A stretch of DNA of 62,073 nt from a virus, in IMG/VR virus record IMGVR_UViG_3300045918_000207, positions 1 to 62,073 of that record; one strand, written 5' to 3'. The notes below the pieces were generated by a model. That model had not been told where the DNA came from. It ran no database searches and worked only from the letters and a program-made list of their open reading frames with translations. Positions within the stretch are counted from its first letter, which is position 1. The number at the start of each line of letters is the position of its first letter. The position numbers were made by a program, and so were the translations under genes. Shown one piece after another: positions 50,901-57,833 of this stretch.

Positions 50901-51875
50901 TGGGGGTTATTTGCTAATACAGGAACAATAGCTAATGCAGTTGGATTCCATATAAAACCACCTGCACAATTATTTGGTGGAACAACAGTAAGTAATAAGA
51001 TAACAACTTATGCAGGATTACAAATTGATAATTTAAGAGATAGTTCAGATATTCAAAGTAATGTGCAGAATATGTATGCTATCAACCAAAAAGGGGTACA
51101 TGATACTTCATTATTCAATGGTATAATTACAGGAAATATAATCAATGCAAATACCTTAGGTGGTACACTTTCAACAGCAGCCCAAACAAACATAACATCT
51201 ATCGGTGTACTACCCGCAAATACTACGGGTCTGCAAATGGATTTTAGTTCTATTGGTATTCAGTCTTATTCATTAAATGATGCTTGGATAGGGGATAACA
51301 TTTATTATAATGGGGGGTTTAAATATACAAGAACAGGAACAATAGGGCGTGTTTATTTTTCAGGTGGGGGTATTCAATTAGGGGTAGCAGCATCGGGAAC
51401 AGCAGGTTCAGCAGCATCAATTACTCCCGGTATAACTATCGCAGCAACCACAGCGAATACTACTATTAATACATTAGGAACAGGAACAGTACAAGCTACC
51501 GCAGGGGTACTATCTGTTATTTCTGATAGTAGGGTTAAGACTAAACATGGATATTTTAATGGAAGTGCTTTAGATGCCGTAATGAAAATAAATAAACCTC
51601 AATATTGGAACTACAATCAAAAAAGTAAATTACCAATAGAGGCACAAAAAGTAAAACAATTCGGTCTATTTGCTGATAGTGTACACTACGCATTAGGCGA
51701 ACAGTTTGCACCAACAGGGAAGGATGGATACTACTCATTAGCAGATAGGGCTTTACTTTCATTAACCATTCAGGCTTTACAGGAAAAAAGTAAGAAAGAT
51801 GATTTGAAATTTGCTGATTTACAAGATAAGTACGATGCACTATTACAGAGAATCATAAAACTGGAAAAGAAATGA
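47949..51875 (+). CDS. tail fibre with S74 chaperone domain and DT repeats
   Basis: 1308 residues. The first 20 (MKKTLILLSFILAAVALFSF) look like a secretion signal or membrane anchor, odd for a virion protein. Repeats of the type YLRKxDTxxMLxxRLKISDTxxML appear near 48330-48430, 48840-48920, 49280-49310 and 50470-50545. The C-terminal 110 residues are an S74 (endosialidase-type) intramolecular chaperone: SDSRVKTKHGYFNGSALDAV and PQYWNY, then a terminal coiled coil. The S74 domain trimerises the fibre and cuts itself off before Ser. It should recognise the host surface. Confidence 0.85.
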   Translation: MKKTLILLSFILAAVALFSFKSGVGKMPTSSLDTFINKLSVGAATTLYYSKGGLQGDSALILPKNSFADTTAANFSRAAAYNGSLILVGSDVWVRTLNPNRWNKFATSSGGAYVLVADTSTMLLPYLRKTDTAYMLANRLKISDTANMLANRLKISDTTNMMSGYLRSGNAKNGTVTNVSGTGALSFANATTTPVGTIDTSWADGLTTRKRMRQIADSLQANITASVTGVSSFAFTNANGISGSVATPTTTPNLTLSLGDITPTSVNASGNITATNFYGNGATLSGIERYTDTASLVAPYLRKSDTAYMLSNRLKISDTANMLTGYTRVLRFTDSLSAIQGRIQTKLAISDSLTGGYTSWLLTKKKIDSLGTVIGTKGTGTLTSAALILPSFITVSGSPITTSGTFVGTLANQTANKVFASATSGAAAQPTFRALVAGDIPALPYVLISDTAAMLAGVTLDRVLTNGNTSSRDATVGMFTATTRPTLYTPTIRVGTLSGSSNTSTQTGLNISTDYNDDLIESGHGIAVRDKWRVTGMPYASADFSTTFTGSTTLRDHAIGVQVTPSDSSVALNFTNLNGYNYTPHMAATTTDSIVGFKMSSLQIGTASYKAALLSNDNTAIIDIGGRYKSRSAPVGYATGFKTGGWLDSIPIYNHPTIGSFQYNTTSWPSTDAAQLRGRALFNSDAFFIWNNTTVAPGVQTIFEMGSPNGLGANRLSGMLFKTVLYNQYTGAAQLQQYTSKSDGTFGLWSTVDSLQKVTSYGIDSYDNNKHSQFGTYTKVDKSYVDSVITASPSGTVTSIATNTGSGITGGTITSTGTIAADTTTTLSTKANVTALLLGKLNLSDTASMLSNLLRKTDTSLMLSPYVNYAGSGLTKLGQSLRLGGLLSQNAIVTDSTFSMVFSNTKKINNSSKFGVNGELNLWGVTSDDNTQNLYSGGYNSMSVNSAASYNLNYKSVYGANVNALFMNNTGSVSGGSPIASSVAWGLFANTGTIANAVGFHIKPPAQLFGGTTVSNKITTYAGLQIDNLRDSSDIQSNVQNMYAINQKGVHDTSLFNGIITGNIINANTLGGTLSTAAQTNITSIGVLPANTTGLQMDFSSIGIQSYSLNDAWIGDNIYYNGGFKYTRTGTIGRVYFSGGGIQLGVAASGTAGSAASITPGITIAATTANTTINTLGTGTVQATAGVLSVISDSRVKTKHGYFNGSALDAVMKINKPQYWNYNQKSKLPIEAQKVKQFGLFADSVHYALGEQFAPTGKDGYYSLADRALLSLTIQALQEKSKKDDLKFADLQDKYDALLQRIIKLEKK

Positions 51876-51979
51876 AATGGTATCATAAGTTACTAATAGT
51901 ATTTTCAGGGCTTATTATAGGTTGTGGATTTGCTATTAGTTTTATTTTTCTTCTTAAATTGTATTACAATAGCAAATAA
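51872..51979 (+). CDS. single-pass membrane peptide (35 aa)
   Basis: Starts inside the tail-fibre stop (ATGA). One hydrophobic helix of about 22 residues (LLIVFSGLIIGCGFAISFIF) flanked by short charged ends. Possibly a small holin-like or lysis-regulating peptide, given its place before the lysis genes. Supported by translational coupling only. Confidence 0.5.
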   Translation: MKWYHKLLIVFSGLIIGCGFAISFIFLLKLYYNSK

Positions 51980-52035
51980 TATGTAGTAGTTATACTATAA
52001 AAATAGGGTGATTTCACCGACAGGGGAATGCAATT

Positions 52036-52695
52036 ATGAGTAAAAAATGCAATAACTTAGCAATGTCAACTTTAACATTTAAAAATATGGACTTTTCGCT
52101 ATCTGAATTTTTTGCGGGAAGTGCTATGGGTATAGTCGTGAAGGAGGGGATAAGTTATTGGAAGCGTAAGACCGAAACGAAAGTAGACTTAGCACAAAAT
52201 ACAAAGGATATAAGTGATGTACACCGAATTATGGAACATGTAGTGAACACAACTTTTTATAATAGGTTTATGGTTTTTGTAGGGGAAGATAGTGCAGGGG
52301 TATTAGCTGCGGGAAAAAACTTATATGTTACTGCTCAATATGAAAAAATAACCCATGACGAAGGGGTTGAAATAAGACCAATTATAGACCAAATACAACG
52401 ATGGAAAGCAGATGCTAATTATTATGATATGTTCAGTAAGATGCTTTCGGAAGGAAGCGTAAAAGTGAAAACGCATGATATGTCACCTTGCCGATTGAAA
52501 GATATTTACTTAATGCAAGGGGTAAAATCATGTAAGATATACCATCTAATGACTACAAAAGACCACTCAAAAGTATTTTATTGTTCAGTGGCAAGTACAG
52601 TAAGAGAAGAAGCTACTGATGAAGATAGGGTAGTAATCGGTTCAGCAGTAGATAAGCTAACTAATATTTTCAATAGGCATAAAAAATTCTATTAA
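52036..52695 (+). CDS. hypothetical cytoplasmic protein in lysis region (219 aa)
   Basis: First ATG 52036 or in-frame ATG 52063. A small hydrophobic N-terminal stretch (LSEFFAGSAMGIVVKEG) is followed by a mixed alpha/beta domain (FYNRFMVFVGEDSAGVLAAG and on) that looks GAF- or PAS-like but has no certain match. I cannot see a lysozyme, amidase or peptidase motif, although an endolysin would be expected nearby. The leader at 52005-52022 has a GGTGATTTCACC hairpin. Confidence 0.55.
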   Translation: MSKKCNNLAMSTLTFKNMDFSLSEFFAGSAMGIVVKEGISYWKRKTETKVDLAQNTKDISDVHRIMEHVVNTTFYNRFMVFVGEDSAGVLAAGKNLYVTAQYEKITHDEGVEIRPIIDQIQRWKADANYYDMFSKMLSEGSVKVKTHDMSPCRLKDIYLMQGVKSCKIYHLMTTKDHSKVFYCSVASTVREEATDEDRVVIGSAVDKLTNIFNRHKKFY

Positions 52696-52712
52696 TCTTA
52701 AAAAACAAAACT

Positions 52713-53075
52713 ATGCAACAGCAACCTAATATGTTAATCGCTTTTTTGCAGGAATTACTGCAACGTTTTTTCACTAAGTCCCCAAAGTTTTTCAGGATAT
52801 GGCAAACAATAACTGCTATTGCAGCAGCTATTACAGGTATCCCCGAAGCATGTGCTTACTTCGGTATTACCTTACCTGATTCAGTAACTATATTGCAAAA
52901 TAAATTCATTGCAGCAGTAAGTACAGGTATGTTTATTATGTCTGCCTTAACAACCCAAAGTAAAACAACAGGTGATTCCGTTAATGGACAGCCATTAAAA
53001 ATTACAGATGCCAAATCTCTACCATTTACTTCTGCACAAGAAATTAAAAAAACAGAAGAAAATAAACCATTATGA
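52713..53075 (+). CDS. holin-like membrane protein (120 aa)
   Basis: Two likely membrane segments: about 28-52 (FRIWQTITAIAAAITGIPEA and on) and 68-88 (FIAAVSTGMFIMSALTTQ), then a charged soluble tail. This size and layout suit a class II holin or a membrane protein of a phage lysis cassette; the next gene is spanin-like. It overlaps that gene by 4 bases. Holin is inferred from topology and context. Confidence 0.6.
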   Translation: MQQQPNMLIAFLQELLQRFFTKSPKFFRIWQTITAIAAAITGIPEACAYFGITLPDSVTILQNKFIAAVSTGMFIMSALTTQSKTTGDSVNGQPLKITDAKSLPFTSAQEIKKTEENKPL

Positions 53076-53740
53076 GAAAGCCTGACCTTAATCCTTTTGT
53101 AGTTAAATGGGGTCTTTTTTTTATACTCCTAATAGCTACATTCTTTTTTATAATGTCTATGTTTTTAAGTGGGTGTAATGCTGAAAAACGGGCAGTACGA
53201 AAGCAAGACAAAGCATACGGAATAACGGTTTCTACTCCCCGTACATTCGCACAAGCGGGTGCAAATTGGTTAGCTATCCACCCTTGCATTACCCCAATTA
53301 TAAAGGATAGTATCATATTCCATACCGATACTTTAGTAGCAGAAAAGAAAGTATTTATCCCAATCAAAACAATCCAGTTCAAAGAAAAAATACTTGATAC
53401 CATAATAGATAACATATCAATATATGCAGATAGCTTGGGTATTACAGTAAAGAACTTACAAGAAGCTATCACTAATACCAAAACAATCATTCAAACAAAG
53501 GTTGACCAAACAAGAGTAAATAACTTAACCGATAGCCTTAATTCAGAAAAAAGAACTTCGGCAACAAAGGATGGTATTATCCAAACAATTAGTGAGAACA
53601 ATTCAGGGCTAAAAAAATCAAATACTAATCTTTGGTGGTTAGTAGTAGCAATATCAGTAGCAGGTGTATTGTCTCACGTTATCAGAAGTTACGCTACGGG
53701 TTGGTTTAGTTCGGTTAAAGGGCTGTTTAAAAAATCGTAG
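53072..53740 (+). CDS. putative unimolecular spanin
   Basis: 222 residues. The N-terminal hydrophobic stretch ends in FLSGC at 31-35, a lipobox with Cys35 as the acylated residue. The C-terminus carries a membrane helix at about 187-204 (LWWLVVAISVAGVLSHVI). The middle is soluble with a coiled part (about 115-175). An outer-membrane lipid at one end and an inner-membrane helix at the other is the layout of one-piece spanins such as T1 gp11, which fuse the two membranes at lysis. Last gene of the rightward run. Confidence 0.72.
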   Translation: MRKPDLNPFVVKWGLFFILLIATFFFIMSMFLSGCNAEKRAVRKQDKAYGITVSTPRTFAQAGANWLAIHPCITPIIKDSIIFHTDTLVAEKKVFIPIKTIQFKEKILDTIIDNISIYADSLGITVKNLQEAITNTKTIIQTKVDQTRVNNLTDSLNSEKRTSATKDGIIQTISENNSGLKKSNTNLWWLVVAISVAGVLSHVIRSYATGWFSSVKGLFKKS

Positions 53741-53764
53741 TTCCTTAGTCTTGTTTCTCATAGG

Positions 53765-53822
53765 TTTAGTTTTTGGTTAAACTAAAAGCCCCCACATTTC
53801 TATGTAAGGGCTTTACTTTTTA
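53765..53822 (+). terminator. terminator at convergence of late and right-arm operons
   Basis: TTTAGTTT/AAACTAAA (53765-53786) form one hairpin and AAAGCCC/GGGCTTT (53785-53791 and 53808-53814), with inner ACAT/ATGT, a second, followed by ACTTTTTAG. The A-rich left side gives a U-run on the minus strand too, so it can end both transcripts. Confidence 0.8.
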
Positions 53823-53846
53823 GTGGTTAATAATAGGAAACTATCA

Positions 53847-54353
53847 TCAAAAAATACATACCATAACAGACAATCCATAGTGCATCATTCTTGAACCTAC
53901 TGCACCTATATAAAGTCCATCGTTTATTTTATATCCTGCTCTTAATCCATAATCACAATAGTTTTGTGTTCCTGCTGCAAAGAAAGGGGATAGCTGTATT
54001 TTATCATCCATAAGAAAGTATCTACCTGCAATAGTAACTGCACCATCCCTTGTAGCTTTGGTACTATCATTCAATTTACTTTCTACATATCCTACAAACA
54101 AACCTATCCTATCTGCCCATATACCTGCATGTACTCCCGTACCTATAAATCCAAGTGAACCAATAGGTTTAGCTGACCAATCAACTAATACCCCTGCTTT
54201 AATTACACTACCTGAATGTCCTTTATTAAGCCAACATTCTTGTGCCTTTACCCCTTGTGAAAAAAGAAATAATAACAATAGTAATAAACATACAATCTGA
54301 ATTATCCTTTCAAGTGGTGTTATTGGTTTTGGTTGTTTTGGTGAGTAGTACAT
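53847..54353 (-). CDS. outer-membrane beta-barrel-like protein (168 aa)
   Basis: A membrane stretch at about 18-32 followed by VKAQ is a secretion signal with AQ-type cleavage common in Bacteroidota. The rest alternates Gly/aromatic strands (GSLGFIGTGVHAGIWADRIG and on) and ends in MVCIF, a C-terminal Phe as in outer-membrane barrels. It is the last gene of the leftward arm. A role in blocking superinfection or altering the outer membrane is a guess. Confidence 0.7.
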   Translation of the reverse strand: MYYSPKQPKPITPLERIIQIVCLLLLLLFLFSQGVKAQECWLNKGHSGSVIKAGVLVDWSAKPIGSLGFIGTGVHAGIWADRIGLFVGYVESKLNDSTKATRDGAVTIAGRYFLMDDKIQLSPFFAAGTQNYCDYGLRAGYKINDGLYIGAVGSRMMHYGLSVMVCIF

Positions 54354-54359
54354 AAAAGA

Positions 54360-54644
54360 TTATTTAATAGTGGTAAAAAATGATTTTACAAAATATAGTG
54401 AATCAGACTTCCAATACTTATCCAAATCTTCATGTTGTCTTTGTCTTACTCCACCCATATAATACCCTGCTTTTAAAATATCCATTGCTTTGCTTTGATT
54501 GATTGTATCATAATGAGTGTAAAGCGTACCCGTTCCTAATGATTTGTATGTAGGGGCTGCCTTAAATAAATTATCATTATCCAATACACAAAACACAGCA
54601 CATGATGTAAGGATACACATAAATATTACAATAGTTGTTTTCAT
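54360..54644 (-). CDS. small lipoprotein (94 aa)
   Basis: MKTTIVIFMCILTSC has a lipobox with Cys15 (LTSC). The mature part is 79 residues with no known fold. Next to the barrel-like protein, so both may act at the outer membrane, a place where phage proteins can exclude other phages. Confidence 0.75.
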   Translation of the reverse strand: MKTTIVIFMCILTSCAVFCVLDNDNLFKAAPTYKSLGTGTLYTHYDTINQSKAMDILKAGYYMGGVRQRQHEDLDKYWKSDSLYFVKSFFTTIK

Positions 54645-54648
54645 AGAT

Positions 54649-54921
54649 TTAGTTAATTTTAATATGACTTAATTCTCCATCCGATAAATCCTTTATATCC
54701 ATTTCTAACCTGCTATTGTTGAGCGTTCCTTCGCACTTCACAATGCTATGGGTAGGATGCTCTGTAAACTTAACAGGAACACCATCTTTTAATTCTACCA
54801 TATCCCCGTTAGTAAATCTTATCTTACCTATCCATATTGCATTTAGTGGGAATAGGTCGGTAATAGGTTTCATTGATGCTGCAAGAAGGTCAAACATGGA
54901 ATCTAAATTTTCAGTTTTCAT
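54649..54921 (-). CDS. hypothetical protein (90 aa)
   Basis: Begins MKTENLDSMFDLLAASMKPI, then a probable small beta barrel (IWIGKIRFTNGDMVELKDGV). Ends in DLSDGELSHIKIN. No family known. Leader has TTAACC before the start, like neighbours. Confidence 0.6.
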   Translation of the reverse strand: MKTENLDSMFDLLAASMKPITDLFPLNAIWIGKIRFTNGDMVELKDGVPVKFTEHPTHSIVKCEGTLNNSRLEMDIKDLSDGELSHIKIN

Positions 54922-54928
54922 AATTTGG

Positions 54929-55204
54929 TTAATTAAAGGTTATAGTAATAGGGTTAGCAGTTAGGTTTATTTCGGTCAAACACTTTTGTACAAAGTCTAT
55001 TTCATCCAATGTATTAGATAGCTTATTAAGGTAGGATTTAGCGTCTAATAACTTTCCTTTTGAATATGGTCGGGTACATTCAGGAAAACCGATTGTAGGT
55101 ACACCTAAAGCCTTGTGTAATATCCTTTCTTTATCGTTATCGTTTAGGTGGAAGTATGCAAAATCTTCCCCTTTAAAGTTTTTGGCAAATAAATGAAATC
55201 CCAT
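54929..55204 (-). CDS. hypothetical protein (91 aa)
   Basis: MGFHLFAKNFKGEDFAYFHL at the start, then helices. Small proteins with a similar FAKNxxGEDFxYFR-like start are found in phages of various hosts without known function; this is a recollection of style, not a search. No membrane segment. Confidence 0.6.
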   Translation of the reverse strand: MGFHLFAKNFKGEDFAYFHLNDNDKERILHKALGVPTIGFPECTRPYSKGKLLDAKSYLNKLSNTLDEIDFVQKCLTEINLTANPITITFN

Positions 55205-55208
55205 TTGG

Positions 55209-55349
55209 TTAAGGTTTTAAAATTGGTGAATAATGTTTTCTAACTGGTTTATTTTTCTTTTGAGTAGCAGTAAATACTAACCTTGCCTCTACGTATTTTT
55301 GAGCGAATAAACCTTTTAATAGGTTATCTGTCTTTTGGGCTGTTGTCAT
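55209..55349 (-). CDS. small basic protein (46 aa)
   Basis: ATG 55349 to TAA 55211-55209, MTTAQKTDNLLKGLFAQKYV at the start, strongly basic in its C-terminus. It fills the gap between two genes of the same strand with 4-5 base spacing. No family. Confidence 0.5.
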   Translation of the reverse strand: MTTAQKTDNLLKGLFAQKYVEARLVFTATQKKNKPVRKHYSPILKP

Positions 55350-55354
55350 AGGTT

Positions 55355-55591
55355 TTATTTTGGTAAAATTTCGCCACCACTTGGGCTACTATAAATAGTT
55401 AATTCTTTTGCTGAAAGCAAATCTTTTGCATTGAATGGACTTCCATAATCATAAATATCACCTTCTTTTATTGCTCTCCAACTCCATGCACCGTTACTTC
55501 TTTGCCAATATCCGTGATAGCATCTTTCAAAATTAATTAACTTAATACCTAATTCTTCTTCGATTCGTTTTTGTAATTTAATAAAACTCAT
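55355..55591 (-). CDS. hypothetical protein (78 aa)
   Basis: Starts MSFIKLQKRIEEELGIKLIN with a helix, then Trp/Tyr-rich strands (YHGYWQRSNGAWSWRAIKEG). Starts with ATGA overlap to the upstream small membrane protein. Unknown family. Confidence 0.6.
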   Translation of the reverse strand: MSFIKLQKRIEEELGIKLINFERCYHGYWQRSNGAWSWRAIKEGDIYDYGSPFNAKDLLSAKELTIYSSPSGGEILPK

Positions 55592-55704
55592 AATCCAAAC
55601 ATTTTAAAAGTATATCCCAATATAACAACCAATACAGATACAGAACATATAAAGGCTATGGCGTATAATAGTTTTTCTAATGTTGTTTCAGGTTTGCGTA
55701 TCAT
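55588..55704 (-). CDS. single-pass membrane peptide (38 aa)
   Basis: ATG 55704, TGA overlaps next ATG. One hydrophobic helix (LLYAIAFICSVSVLVVILGY) with charged N-terminus MIRKPETTLEK. One of several tiny membrane peptides of the right arm, likely produced early. Confidence 0.5.
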   Translation of the reverse strand: MIRKPETTLEKLLYAIAFICSVSVLVVILGYTFKMFGL

Positions 55705-55706
55705 GT

Positions 55707-55868
55707 CTAATGGTATTTAATGTCTTGTTGGCGAAGTATTTTCCAATCTTTCTTACTTATTACGTTCCCTTCTTCATCCAAATAAGCGTGGTCAAAGAAA
55801 AGAAGATACCATCCGTACACAAATAGTCCAATAATTATATATGTAATAATGTTATGTAGTGTGAACAT
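55707..55868 (-). CDS. small membrane protein (53 aa)
   Basis: A membrane segment at about 6-25 (NIITYIIIGLFVYGWYLLFF) then a charged tail ending QDIKYH. Stops two bases before the next start. Preceded by the TTAACCTATG start context found in several right-arm genes. Confidence 0.55.
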   Translation of the reverse strand: MFTLHNIITYIIIGLFVYGWYLLFFDHAYLDEEGNVISKKDWKILRQQDIKYH

Positions 55869-55878
55869 AGGTTAAGGT

Positions 55879-56076
55879 TTAAGCGTTATTTATGGTTGTT
55901 TGTAATTTGTCTAATTTTAATACAGTCCATTGGTTTAATGAATAAAGGATATGCTTATCTAATTCATCTTTTAATTCCTGCAATGAACCGTGTCTATAAA
56001 TGGCAGAAAATCTATCATCCGTCTTAACCAAATTAAGTAACCACCTATCACTTGCTTGTAAAATATCTTGTTTCAT
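55879..56076 (-). CDS. hypothetical protein (65 aa)
   Basis: MKQDILQASDRWLLNLVKTD and a second helix (LQELKDELDKHILYSLNQWT); likely two or three helices. TTAACCTATG start context. Unknown family. Confidence 0.6.
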   Translation of the reverse strand: MKQDILQASDRWLLNLVKTDDRFSAIYRHGSLQELKDELDKHILYSLNQWTVLKLDKLQTTINNA

Positions 56077-56079
56077 AGG

Positions 56080-56145
56080 TTAAAGATTAAATAGTATGGT
56101 TAGGATTAAGATTACTTTTAATATGTCAATAGTTAGCTTATTCAT
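56080..56145 (-). CDS. possible membrane micropeptide (21 aa)
   Basis: ATG 56145 to TAA 56082-56080: MNKLTIDILKVILILTILFN, nearly all hydrophobic. Overlaps the end of the upstream gene by 8 bases. Too short to be sure, but the shape matches the other tiny membrane peptides in this arm. Confidence 0.3.
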   Translation of the reverse strand: MNKLTIDILKVILILTILFNL

Positions 56146-56482
56146 TGGGGCTGCTTTTAATGATTTCGTATATATTTCTTACCTTCTCTAAGGATAAGGG
56201 TAAATCGCCAAAAGTGCCTATCATCTTTCTTATCTCCCTTGATAGTTCGCTAAGTTCTATTTTATCTAATATTTCCTGTTTATCTAAATAAATAAAGTAA
56301 GTCGTATTAAAATCATTTTCTTCATCAAGTGTATCAATCCAAAACTTACTTCTATTACTTTTAAGGTAAAAAAACTTATTACCAATTTTAGATATTTCAT
56401 CCTGAACGGGGTCTGATTCGTAATTATTTCTAAGTCGGGTAGTAACCCATACTTTTTGCCCTACCTTCAAATTATGTTTCAT
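56138..56482 (-). CDS. hypothetical protein (114 aa)
   Basis: ATG 56482 is chosen (MKHNLKVGQKVWVTTRLRNN) because upstream in-frame sequence lies in the preceding small gene and this start follows a TGA by one base. An SH3-like N-terminal strand pair and helical C-terminus. No known family. Confidence 0.6.
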   Translation of the reverse strand: MKHNLKVGQKVWVTTRLRNNYESDPVQDEISKIGNKFFYLKSNRSKFWIDTLDEENDFNTTYFIYLDKQEILDKIELSELSREIRKMIGTFGDLPLSLEKVRNIYEIIKSSPNE

Positions 56483-56483
56483 A

Positions 56484-56627
56484 TCAATTATATTTTTTAA
56501 AGTAAACAATCCATTTATCCCAATCGTCAGACAAAATTCCAGTAAACGTTGGGTCAAGTTTAAATAACTCCCCGCTATTTAACATGACGTAATATTTGGC
56601 TTCGCAGGGGCTTAGTTCAGTTCTCAT
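56484..56627 (-). CDS. small protein (47 aa)
   Basis: ATG 56627 with ATGA overlap to the upstream gene; MRTELSPCEAKYYVMLNSGE at the start and a Trp/Asp-rich end. Ends one base before the next start. Existence is well supported by coupling on both sides; function is unknown. Confidence 0.55.
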   Translation of the reverse strand: MRTELSPCEAKYYVMLNSGELFKLDPTFTGILSDDWDKWIVYFKKYN

Positions 56628-56827
56628 GCTTCAAAGAATTGGATATTATTAAGTTCCTGCATCATTTCGTGCTGAAAATCTAAGCATCCACGTTTGGTAT
56701 CTTCGTACAGGATGGCGTACCCTATTTGTTGCATATCCCAAAATTCAGGACTATTTTTAGAAACAACGGATGGCATACCCCCTACATTTTCATTGGCTAC
56801 TACTGCATAAGTTAGGTTACTGTTCAT
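56624..56827 (-). CDS. hypothetical protein (67 aa)
   Basis: MNSNLTYAVVANENVGGMPS then a short helix and FQHEMMQELNNIQFFEA. Start context AACTAACCATG. Unknown family. Confidence 0.6.
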   Translation of the reverse strand: MNSNLTYAVVANENVGGMPSVVSKNSPEFWDMQQIGYAILYEDTKRGCLDFQHEMMQELNNIQFFEA

Positions 56828-56840
56828 GGTTAGTTAGTAT

Positions 56841-57008
56841 TTAATTTTTAGTTATAGTTTGATACAAGTCTTTAAGAAATTCCAATTCTGATTTCAGTTC
56901 TTTTTTTAAATGTTTCCATTCAATACTTTCTATTTTATTTTGAATAGATGCCATTTGTTTTATCAGTAAAACCTGTAAAGTCTTTGTTTGGTGTCCTGTA
57001 AGTTTCAT
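56841..57008 (-). CDS. helical protein (55 aa)
   Basis: ATG 57008 to TAA 56843-56841: MKLTGHQTKTLQVLLIKQMA, then Lys/Glu-rich helix (IEWKHLKKELKSELEFLKDL), a likely coiled coil. First gene after the TAATTTGC promoter at 57051-57072. Confidence 0.5.
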   Translation of the reverse strand: MKLTGHQTKTLQVLLIKQMASIQNKIESIEWKHLKKELKSELEFLKDLYQTITKN

Positions 57009-57050
57009 AGGTTATTTTATAAAGTGAAATTACTATTGTGTTTGAATAAA

Positions 57051-57072
57051 GCAAATTAAAATTACATTAAAA
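57051..57072 (-). promoter_or_regulatory. right-arm promoter motif, copy 1
   Basis: Read on the minus strand: TTTTAATGTAATTTTAATTTGC, then about 40 bases to the start at 57008. Shares TAATTTGC with four other sites; a Bacteroidota -7 box (TAnTTTGC) is likely. Confidence 0.6.
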
Positions 57073-57074
57073 TA

Positions 57075-57290
57075 CTAAAAATCAATATCTACTGTTAAGA
57101 TGTGAGAAAAGCCAACCCTATCGTACTTTATGACTTCGGGAAGAATTAGTCCTTTCTTTATCCTGTGTTTAATTGCCTGTGCTGTTATCGGCTTATCAGG
57201 GTATTTTCTATTCTGCCTGAACCTTGCGGGATTAGCTTTTTCTACGTATTGGGCTATTGTTATTTGTTTTGTTTGTGGTTTCTTTGCCAT
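57075..57290 (-). CDS. helix-turn-helix-like DNA-binding protein (71 aa)
   Basis: ITIAQYVEKANPARF, then PITAQAIKHRIKKGLILPEV and FSHILTVDIDF. The TAQAIKHRIKKG segment followed by a short strand resembles a MerR/excisionase-type winged HTH. It may regulate right-arm genes. The family is inferred. Confidence 0.6.
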   Translation of the reverse strand: MAKKPQTKQITIAQYVEKANPARFRQNRKYPDKPITAQAIKHRIKKGLILPEVIKYDRVGFSHILTVDIDF

Positions 57291-57329
57291 TTCTTATTTT
57301 TTATTTATTTTAATTGTGGTGTTTAGGGG

Positions 57330-57572
57330 TTAGTATTTGAACAAATCGGATAATGAGTTGTTTTTATGGGTATAATATGCGCTTTCCCATCCTTTAAAAG
57401 CTACTTTGGCAGGTTCACTTATCCTTTTATCATTTGCCCATATTGCCCCGTATTTAAAGTCCCCTTGTTGTATAAATATCCATTTAGCATTGGGGTAAAC
57501 TTTTAATACTTCTTTTTTGTAGCTTAATTTTATGCCGTTTACTTCTTGCGGTGGTCTGCCTTTTAAAAACAT
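57330..57572 (-). CDS. hypothetical protein (80 aa)
   Basis: MFLKGRPPQEVNGIKLSYKK, then YPNAKWIFIQQGDFKYGAIW, a short beta hairpin with Trp. Stops 40 bases before the next start. Unknown family. Confidence 0.6.
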   Translation of the reverse strand: MFLKGRPPQEVNGIKLSYKKEVLKVYPNAKWIFIQQGDFKYGAIWANDKRISEPAKVAFKGWESAYYTHKNNSLSDLFKY

Positions 57573-57573
57573 A

Positions 57574-57765
57574 CTAATTGGTTATAAAGGTAAAAACTGT
57601 TTTTATAATTCCTCTTTTTTCGGTTGTTTGTTCGGTGTATTTATTCAAGTCAAGCAACCTTTTAAACATTGGTTGGGTTAAAATTATTGCACCATGTAAC
57701 CCATTTATAAAAAGTTTTCTTTGTGTTTTCCCGTTTAATTGAGTAGTAACTTCTAAAGTTGTCAT
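57574..57765 (-). CDS. hypothetical protein (63 aa)
   Basis: ATG 57765 (MTTLEVTTQLNGKTQRKLFI) rather than an in-frame TTG at 57807, which lies inside the promoter's expected leader. Mostly beta strands and a Thr-rich end. Transcribed from the promoter motif at 57812-57833. Confidence 0.55.
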   Translation of the reverse strand: MTTLEVTTQLNGKTQRKLFINGLHGAIILTQPMFKRLLDLNKYTEQTTEKRGIIKTVFTFITN

Positions 57766-57811
57766 GTTGTTTATATTTAATACTGTGAAGTTATTAGTAA
57801 GTTTCAATACT

Positions 57812-57833
57812 GCAAATTAAAATATCATTAAAG
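57812..57833 (-). promoter_or_regulatory. right-arm promoter motif, copy 2
   Basis: Minus strand CTTTAATGATATTTTAATTTGC followed by AGTATTG; the downstream start is at 57765. Overlaps the stop region of the gene to its right. Confidence 0.6.

Noticed and set aside
47949-51875. Diversity-generating retroelement at the tail fibre
   Set aside because: No reverse transcriptase or template repeat is visible in the window.
53044-53490. Minus-strand frame beneath the spanin-like gene
   Set aside because: Complete overlap with the spanin-like gene, which has a clear lipobox and membrane helix; no start context.
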